The notes beneath the pieces were generated by a model that ran no database searches, was not told where the DNA came from, and saw only the letters and a program-made list of their open reading frames with translations. Shown here one piece after another: positions 23,102 through 29,600 of a stretch of DNA of 34,642 bases (the first letter of the stretch is position 1; each line of letters starts with the position of its first letter). The stretch covers positions 1 to 34,642 of the forward strand of contig NZ_JACJTD010000066.1 of assembly GCF_014698505.1 (NCBI RefSeq), written 5' to 3'. Source of the stretch: Nostoc foliaceum FACHB-393 (GTDB lineage: Bacteria > Cyanobacteriota > Cyanobacteriia > Cyanobacteriales > Nostocaceae). A program made the position numbers and the translations under genes.

Positions 23102-23386
23102 TTATTTGATCTCAGCCGGGTCAAACTCGGTAACTCGTCCCGGACGAGCAGCCAGAAAGACATCGTAGGAAGAACAATAGGCAATCGTGATATCATTGGC
23201 TCTGTTGTAAAGATGAACTACGGTATTCGCTCCTCCGGGTTGAAGACCAATGGGTTCCAGGTCGCCAAAAAAGAGACGGCGAATCGTATCACCACTGCCC
23301 AATTCATCCCTTAATTTCCGTAACAGAGCTAGTTTCCCTTCCAGGGTAGGAGGGGTTGGATCGGCTGGATTCGCTGCTTGAGTCAT
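23102..23386 (-). CDS. Short hypothetical protein
   Basis: A 94-residue protein with a proline-rich start (NPADPTPPTLEGK), a helix KLALLRKLRDELGSGDTIRR, and a beta-rich part (GGANTVVHLYNRANDITIAY, then CSSYDVFLAARPGRVTEFDP). A GGAG stands 11 bases before ATG 23386. No signal peptide or membrane segment is seen. It lies between two Rossmann reductase genes with roughly 100-base gaps on each side. I do not recognise the family. Sequence composition and an open frame on the coding strand of the island support a real gene. Confidence 0.55.
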   Translation of the reverse strand: MTQAANPADPTPPTLEGKLALLRKLRDELGSGDTIRRLFFGDLEPIGLQPGGANTVVHLYNRANDITIAYCSSYDVFLAARPGRVTEFDPAEIK

Positions 23387-23495
23387 AATTGTTGTTCTCC
23401 AATGTGGTTGAAATTTACTGGTGAAACTTTTTCATACCCAGACGCAGTCAAGTTGTGATAAAACCTTGCTACTCAGGCAAGTGGCAGGTTTCCTT

Positions 23496-24434
23496 TTAAC
23501 TAAGAGCCACGGTGGTGTCAACCACCCATTCCAAAGGTCGCGGCTGAAAATTAAGTTCGCGTTTTGCCTTGGCATTGGATGCACCTCGCATCTGAGTTTG
23601 GTAGTAAACAATGTCCGCACCACCCTCCATTTTCAGAGCATCTTCAACCGATACTCGTGGTGGTGGGGGAGCATTCAGAGATCGAGCAAAGGCAGGGAGC
23701 CATTCGCGCACTGCTAAAGGTTGATCATCGACAATCAGATAAACCCCAGGATTGCCCTGCTCTGCTGCTGCAACAGTGGCGATCGCTGCATCCTCAATGT
23801 GTATCCATGACCAGACACCATCACCATTGCCCACAATGGGAAACTGTTGCTGCCGCACCTGTTGCCCGACATCGCCATCTGAGTTAAACCAAGTGCCGGG
23901 GCCGTAGAAGAAACCATAGCGTAAAGCGATTCCTTCCAGATCAGGCGTTTGGAGTAAACGACGTTCAGTCTCAATGACGAGGCGAGCATCTGCGGCAACT
24001 GCGGGGGAGGCATCAACTGATAATGGGGTTTCTTCATTTGCCAATCCAGCACCGGGGATTCCCCAGAAGGCCATCGACTGTTTCAGGAAACGGCGCACCC
24101 CTGCTGCCTTTGCTGCCGCCAGCACATTGCCACCGCCTTCCGACCGAATCCGCATATTTAGAGCCTCTGTCGCATTCATGGATTCGCGGCTGTAAGTTTT
24201 GGGTAGAGCGGTGAGTTGTTCGATCACGACTTCCGGTTGAGCGTGGGCGATCGCTGCTTTAACTGAATCTGCGTCGAATACATCTGCGATCGCCGGTTCG
24301 ATTCCCTGTGCCGCTAATGACTGTGCTCTTTCTTGGGTGCGGGTCAGCGCGACAACATTGTGTCCTTTGGCAAGTAATTGGTCGAGCGTTGGGCGACCAA
24401 TCGCTCCTGTTCCCCCAGCAACAAAAACCTTCAT
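23496..24434 (-). CDS. NAD-dependent epimerase/dehydratase-type (extended SDR) protein
   Basis: A 312-residue Rossmann protein with MKVFVAGGTGAIGRPTLDQL, LTRTQERAQSL, ADVFDADSVKAAIAHAQPEV and FLKQSMAFWGIP. LRYGFFYGPGTWFNSDGDVG follows, as in extended SDRs acting on sugars or aldehydes. VWSWIHIEDAAIATVAAAEQ and VYLIVDDQP complete the usual pattern. The canonical YxxxK is not obvious; ETPLSVDASP stands where it is expected, so catalysis may differ from GalE. ATG 24434 is chosen because GGAGG lies eight bases upstream. Homologues are widespread as NAD(P)-dependent oxidoreductases. Substrate is unknown. Confidence 0.82.
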   Translation of the reverse strand: MKVFVAGGTGAIGRPTLDQLLAKGHNVVALTRTQERAQSLAAQGIEPAIADVFDADSVKAAIAHAQPEVVIEQLTALPKTYSRESMNATEALNMRIRSEGGGNVLAAAKAAGVRRFLKQSMAFWGIPGAGLANEETPLSVDASPAVAADARLVIETERRLLQTPDLEGIALRYGFFYGPGTWFNSDGDVGQQVRQQQFPIVGNGDGVWSWIHIEDAAIATVAAAEQGNPGVYLIVDDQPLAVREWLPAFARSLNAPPPPRVSVEDALKMEGGADIVYYQTQMRGASNAKAKRELNFQPRPLEWVVDTTVALS

Positions 24435-24603
24435 TTGTGAATCCTCCAAAACTTGTTGGCTAGTACGGCACTACATTGCGTTGATAGCGGAGGGGGTAGA
24501 ATAATAGTAGCTCCTCTACTCCAGTCCTTTACTTCTTCACCCATTTCCTTGTCATAATCTCTGTCGTGAACTTCGCTTCTGTCCTTAAGCGATCAATGTT
24601 CCA

Positions 24604-25071
24604 TTACCGTCCGGGAAGCCGCACCCTGACCTCTTGGAGTATCCAACCATTGCCGTCAGGATCACTGAATGAGGCATAGGAAGCATAATCGCCACGCTTT
24701 GGATCGGGGCCTGGTACTCGTCCCTCAGTTCCTGCATGGTGGAAGATCCCGCCGATGTCGTGGAACACCTCACTCACCTCCACACCCCGCTCAACAAGTT
24801 CGGCACGGGCTGCTTCAATGTCGTAAACGATGAGATACAAGCCTTGAACTGAGCCAGGCTCGGCTAAGGACACTCCTTTCCCAAAGATAATTGATGCTTT
24901 CGATCCAGGCGGGGTAAATTGTACGACTCGGAAACCATTCTCGCCAGGGAAGTCAGCATCGAGTCGCCATCCCAACGTTTTGTAAAAGTCTTTGGAGTGA
25001 TCGACATCGGCAACGGGTATCACCACAACTTCGAGTTTCATGTCTTGACTGGTTACAGAATTGCTACTCAT
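24604..25071 (-). CDS. VOC (glyoxalase/bleomycin-resistance fold) protein, short form
   Basis: A 155-residue VOC protein and clear paralogue of the long form at 14126-14806: both begin MSSN-VxS-xMKLEVVV, continue with FYxxLGWRLDxD, and share SIIFGKGV. The core ends FSDPDGNGWILQEVRVRLPG, then stops, so it lacks the helical extension of its paralogue. Both share a conserved upstream leader, which suggests an old duplication of gene plus leader. A histidine-containing loop (VFHDIGGIFHHAG) may supply metal ligands. AAAGGAG lies seven bases before ATG 25071. Function is unspecified; VOC proteins include isomerases, dioxygenases and drug-binding proteins. Confidence 0.85.
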   Translation of the reverse strand: MSSNSVTSQDMKLEVVVIPVADVDHSKDFYKTLGWRLDADFPGENGFRVVQFTPPGSKASIIFGKGVSLAEPGSVQGLYLIVYDIEAARAELVERGVEVSEVFHDIGGIFHHAGTEGRVPGPDPKRGDYASYASFSDPDGNGWILQEVRVRLPGR

Positions 25072-25190
25072 CTTGTTCTCCTTTAGATTGGTGAATTTGC
25101 TGTTCAGATTCGTTACTTTTCATTCTTGGGCGATCGCTCAATTTAGACCACTCAAGTTCTCCCAGTTAAAACGCGATTTAATTGTTCGGC
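25072..25190 (-). promoter_or_regulatory. Conserved leader, copy C, with hairpin
   Basis: Minus-strand blocks: AAATCGCGTTTTAACT, GGGAGAACTTGAGTGG, AATTGAGCGATCGCCCAAG, AATGAAAAGTAACGAATC, and the hairpin CTGAAC-AGCAA-ATTCAC (25091-25107), then TAAAGGAG. In this copy the central stem pairs are A-T where copy A has G-C, so the helix is kept with changed bases. It directly precedes the short VOC gene. Confidence 0.6.
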
Positions 25191-25240
25191 ATTGGAAGAA
25201 AGCAGCAGGAAAACCTTTGTTGGGATAAACATTAAAAACG

Positions 25241-25798
25241 TTAGTTAATTGCCGCCACAATGGCTACTATCAATTGCTCAATAGCCCAACGTTCACGATA
25301 ACGAATCTCATTAACAAACAAAGCTGGTGCAGCTTCTACCCCACTTCGATATCCACCTTGAATGTCTGCAATGATGCGATCGACATAAACTCCTTTGGAT
25401 AAGTCTTGCAAAAATCGAGGAATGTCAAGTCCCAGACGATTCGCATATTCCACAAGGTATCCGTTCTCTAACGCTTGTTGATAGATAAAAAGCATCTCGT
25501 GCATCTGCCAAAATTGACCTTGCATTGCTGCTGCTTCCGCTGCTTCCGCTGCCCGTTGAGCATGAGGATGAATCTGTTTCTGGGGAAAATGACGAAAGAT
25601 AAAACACACATCATTCTCCGCGAAATAAGGACTTAACTGCTGTTGAGCGGCTTTAATCAACCGATAGGCTTTTGCACTTTGAAAACATTCATAATCTCCA
25701 TACATGATGAGTACAACACTAGCACTTAGCACACCTTGAATGTGATCTTGAATTAAAGGCGGGACAAACAAGGAACGATGCTCGCGATCGTCAGCCAT
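25241..25798 (-). CDS. DsbA-family thioredoxin-fold protein, monothiol site
   Basis: A 185-residue protein resembling the DsbA-like domain found alone or fused to NhaA antiporters. LIMYGDYECFQSAKAY (30-45) stands where GDYECPYC is usual, so the site is C38-F-Q-S41 with the second cysteine replaced by serine. FRHFPQKQIHPHAQRAAEAA, QGQFWQMHEMLF, GLDIPRF and RSGVEAAPALFVNE complete the fold, the last carrying the cis-proline. No signal peptide is visible, so a cytoplasmic location is likely. Monothiol DsbA-like proteins may bind glutathione adducts, as DsbA-like GST relatives do, but this is inference. It lies 205 bases downstream of the response regulator. Confidence 0.85.
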   Translation of the reverse strand: MADDREHRSLFVPPLIQDHIQGVLSASVVLIMYGDYECFQSAKAYRLIKAAQQQLSPYFAENDVCFIFRHFPQKQIHPHAQRAAEAAEAAAMQGQFWQMHEMLFIYQQALENGYLVEYANRLGLDIPRFLQDLSKGVYVDRIIADIQGGYRSGVEAAPALFVNEIRYRERWAIEQLIVAIVAAIN

Positions 25799-26003
25799 CT
25801 TTCAGACCTGTCAAGCAAACTTAAACCCTGCAACTAAATTGCTGTTAGCGTTTGCATGAATTCAATATAGGTAATTGATTCCTACATGTCATCCACTGAA
25901 AGTCCATAATTTTGCACAACATAAGGATGGACGAAGTAATCCATCAAAAGCAGTAGCTTGACTCCGACTTTAGTCGAAATCCAAGCCTCAACTAACGTGA
26001 AAC
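25799..26003. other. Intergenic gap with a short palindrome
   Basis: No gene is seen. CGACT-TT-AGTCG (about 25958-25969) is a 5-bp stem with a 2-base loop, a possible terminator for the regulator on the minus strand or part of a dispersed repeat. The promoter for the DsbA-like gene should lie here, but I cannot pick it out with confidence. Confidence 0.3.
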
Positions 26004-26633
26004 CTATAAACTAACAAGCCCACGTTTAATAGCAACAATGACGGCTTGCGTGCGATCGCTAACTCCCAGCTTGCTCAAAATACGAGTCACATGCGATTTA
26101 ACAGTGCTTTCACCAATATTTAGAGCAGTTCCAATGTCTTGATTACTCAATCCCTGCGCCATTAAACGGAGCACTTCTAGCTCTCGCTCACTGAGTACTG
26201 GGTTGTTCATCCGTTCTACCAATTTTCTTCCCACGGTCGGAGAAACATACTGCTGACCATTATGAACGATGCGGATCGCATTCAAAAGTTCATTTGGTTT
26301 TGCATCTTTAAGCAGATAGCCCTGAGCGCCTGCTCGCAATCCTCGATAAATATCTTCATCGCCATCATAAGTGGTTAGCACAATAATTCGCGCTGACTGA
26401 AATTCAGCACAAATCGCAGTAATGGCTTCAACCCCTGCCATTCTCGGCATTCGTAAATCCATGAGGGTGACATCAGGCTGATGTTCACGATAACGGTTGA
26501 TCGCCTGTTGTCCATCCTCTGCTTGAGCAACCACTGTCATCTCTGGATCGTAGTTAACGATGTTTGCCAATCCTTCTGTAACGAGGGAGTGATCGTCAAC
26601 AATCAGAACCCGAATTTTAGTAGATTGACTCAT
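26004..26633 (-). CDS. NarL/FixJ-type response regulator
   Basis: A 209-residue two-component regulator. The receiver domain (about 6-122) has VLIVDDHSLVTEGL, the phosphorylation site D59 in VTLMDLRMPRM, and the switch and lysine segments VLTTYDGDED and YLLKDAKPNELLNAI. The LuxR-type helix-turn-helix (about 145-205) reads LSERELEVLRLMAQGLSNQD, then TVKSHVTRILSKLGVSDRTQ. It should bind DNA when phosphorylated by the adjacent kinase. ATG 26633 (MSQSTKIRV) is preferred. A GTG at 26645 overlaps the kinase stop codon as GTGA and would add four residues; either start implies translational coupling. Its targets are unknown, and the neighbouring island genes are natural candidates. Confidence 0.93.
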   Translation of the reverse strand: MSQSTKIRVLIVDDHSLVTEGLANIVNYDPEMTVVAQAEDGQQAINRYREHQPDVTLMDLRMPRMAGVEAITAICAEFQSARIIVLTTYDGDEDIYRGLRAGAQGYLLKDAKPNELLNAIRIVHNGQQYVSPTVGRKLVERMNNPVLSERELEVLRLMAQGLSNQDIGTALNIGESTVKSHVTRILSKLGVSDRTQAVIVAIKRGLVSL

Positions 26634-26641
26634 AATGATTT

Positions 26642-29600
26642 TCACTCCCGGTTGACAATAACAATAATCTCTGTTCCTTGTCCAGGTTGGCTTTGAATCG
26701 CCAGGTGTGCCCCAATCTGTTCTGCTCGCTCGCTCATTCCCAATAAACCAAAGCCACCAACTGATGAAATGCTCCCAACCCCAAAGCCTTGTCCATCATC
26801 TTTAATGTGCAGAAGACATTGAGTATCGTCATACACTAGCTCAACCAGAATTCTACTAGCATTTGCGTACTTGATGGCGTTTGTTAAAGCTTCCTGTGCA
26901 ATCCGTAGTAAGTGATTTTCCACTTCAGTTGGAAGAGAGTAAACTATACCCTTGCTTTCGTAGATTAAAGTGGTCTTAGTAGTTGACCGCATTTGAGTTA
27001 CAAGGCGGTGTAGAGCATTCTGTAAAGTACTCTCTTCTAACAACTGGGGACGGAGCGCTACCACTGAACGACGAGCTTCAGCAAGTCCGGTTCGAGCTAA
27101 TTCATCAATCTTTTCCAGCCTTTCCAGATATATCTGAGCAGATCCCGAATCATCTACCAGCATTTGTGTTACAGATCCTACATGGAGCAAAACGCCTGTA
27201 AAAGCCTGTGCTAATGTATCGTGAATTTCTCGTGCCATGCGGTTGCGCTCTTCCAGAATTGAAGCTTCCTCAGCACGTTTGCGATCGCTGATATCTGCAA
27301 TCAAACCATAGTATCCTTTCACTTGACCATTGTCATCGAAATCAGGGATGAGGGAATTACTGATATATTTCTTACCAAATACACAAGGAATTTCTGCCTC
27401 ATAGGTTGTGATTTGCCCTTCCAGTGCTTGATTGATGTATGGTTGTACAACTTGATAAGACGCTTCACCCAAGTTTTCGCAAACATGCTTGCCCAGAATC
27501 TCACCTGGACTACGGTGAAACCATTCCTCGTAAGTGCGGTTGGCAAACCGATAACGCTGGTTGGCATCTACATAGGTGATACAAACAGGTAGAGCGTCCG
27601 TAATCACTCGTAATTCCTGTTCTCGATGGCGTAGTTCTGCTTCGCTTTGCTGTAAAGCTGCTGTCCGTGCTGCAACCTGTTGCTCTAAGATGCGATTATA
27701 ATCAGCAAGTAGTTGTTCAGCTTTCTTGCGTTCGGTAATATCTTGAAAGGCAACGATTCCATAAACTACATTGCCCTGTTCATCAAAGACAGGAGTGCCC
27801 CATACCTCAATTGGAATGGTTGCATTGTTCTGCCGGATATCTACATCATCAATCTTGGTACGTTCGCCGCTTAATGCCCGGATGGCTGGCAGTCTCTCTG
27901 TTGGATAGATTTGATTCGTTCCGGTCACATAGAACTGATAAACCTCAGCGATTTGATTGGGTGGTACAGAAGGATCAATCGCTTTGCCCATTAGCTGGAT
28001 ACCCCGTTGATTGGCGTAATAAGGGCGACCCAGCGCATCGATTATGCCTATTCCCACTGGAATCGCTTCTAGAAATTGAGCCATCTGACTTTCGCGTGCG
28101 CAAAGCTTTGAGTAGAGTTTTGCATTTTCGATCGCAATTGCTGCCTGAGTAGATAGTAGATTTAGAAGTTGCGAGCGCTCTGCTGTGAATGCCCCAGTTA
28201 CTAATCGATTTTCCAGATACAGTACACCAACAAGTTTACTTTGATTCAACAGAGGCAAACAAAGAAGTGATTTCGTTTGGTTCTGCTGAATATATGGCTC
28301 ATTGATGAAATTACCTTCACGAGTTGCATCATTTAAGATGACAGATTCATGAGTCCGAATCACATAATAAATGATGGATTCGGGTAAGCGATTTACCATT
28401 GAAATCGATTGCAGTACTTGTGTAGTACAAACATTTGCACCATCAGCCAGTTCACAAGCAGCCTCGATCGCCCATTCTCCTGCGTTTTCCAAAATCAAGC
28501 ACCCAGTTTGTGCGCCAGCATTCTCAATTAATATCTGCATCAAAGAATTGAGTAACTGATCCAGTTCAATTTCGCGAGAGATGGCTTGGAATGCTCTGAT
28601 TACTGTTGCTAAATCGAAAGCAATAGATGAGGTGTTAGAAGTAGTTCCAGCAGTGGTGTGAACTGGTGTGGGAGACACATTCAGCGACTGAGGAAAAAAT
28701 TGTGGATAGCGAGTCTCTAAATCTTTGGCTTTTGCGGTTGCTCCCCACCGCTCATAGCAGTAATGGGCTTCCTTCATATAAAGATGAGCAAATTTTTCTC
28801 GACCACGAGCCAAGTAATGTTTGGCAGCTAACTCATAGCCTAAAGCTTCTTCTTGAAGGTACTCGTTTTTTTTAGCACCAAGAATTGCTTGTTCGTAAAA
28901 CTCCTCTGCTTCAAAAAACTGACCCAAAACTCGTGCTTTCTCTGCCTCAACTAACTGAAATTTATGCAAAAAATTCATGGGGCCGTGGTGTGCCCATTTC
29001 TGCATCTTCTCTTGGTTGGCGTTAACGCGATTCAACCAAGCTTCTTTTTCAGAGTTTGAAGCATCCGCAAACAAGCTCAAAAATATGAGGGAATCATAGA
29101 AATGAAATGGAGGTACAGAGACTAATGCTGTGGCTGCGCTTAAATATTGTTCTGACAAAGTAGCCGTTTTTGCAGCTTGCTCATAATCCCCGAACAGGTA
29201 GCATAAAATCAGCTTATTTAAGTAAAAGTAGTGAAGGCTAGTTCCATCCTTGACCGCGATCGCCTGTGATAGTGCTTGCTCTTCGTCATAGAGACAACCC
29301 ACTAAGCGACTTGGATTTTCAGATTGACCCCGCAGGTTAAGGATCGTTTGCTGCAACATTGCAAGCCAAGTGGAAACAGTTTCTCGTCTAATTTGACTGG
29401 TGGCTTTACGATAAATCGCTGTTTGTTGTTCCAGTTCTGTCAGTTCTTGTCCTGCAAAAAAGGGGCAATAACATAGGCTAAATGCACAATAACCTGCAAA
29501 TTCAAACTCTCCACTTTCTATCCCGCTTTGATAAGCATCCGCTAAAGCGGGGAACGTCTCTTTCAGGTGGGCTTTCCAGTGAATGATATGGAAATTCACC

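Noticed and set aside
24585..24773. C-terminal extension of the short VOC gene in another frame
   Set aside because: The downstream sequence shows no similarity to the helical tail of the long VOC paralogue, and the stop after RLPGR agrees with many VOC proteins.
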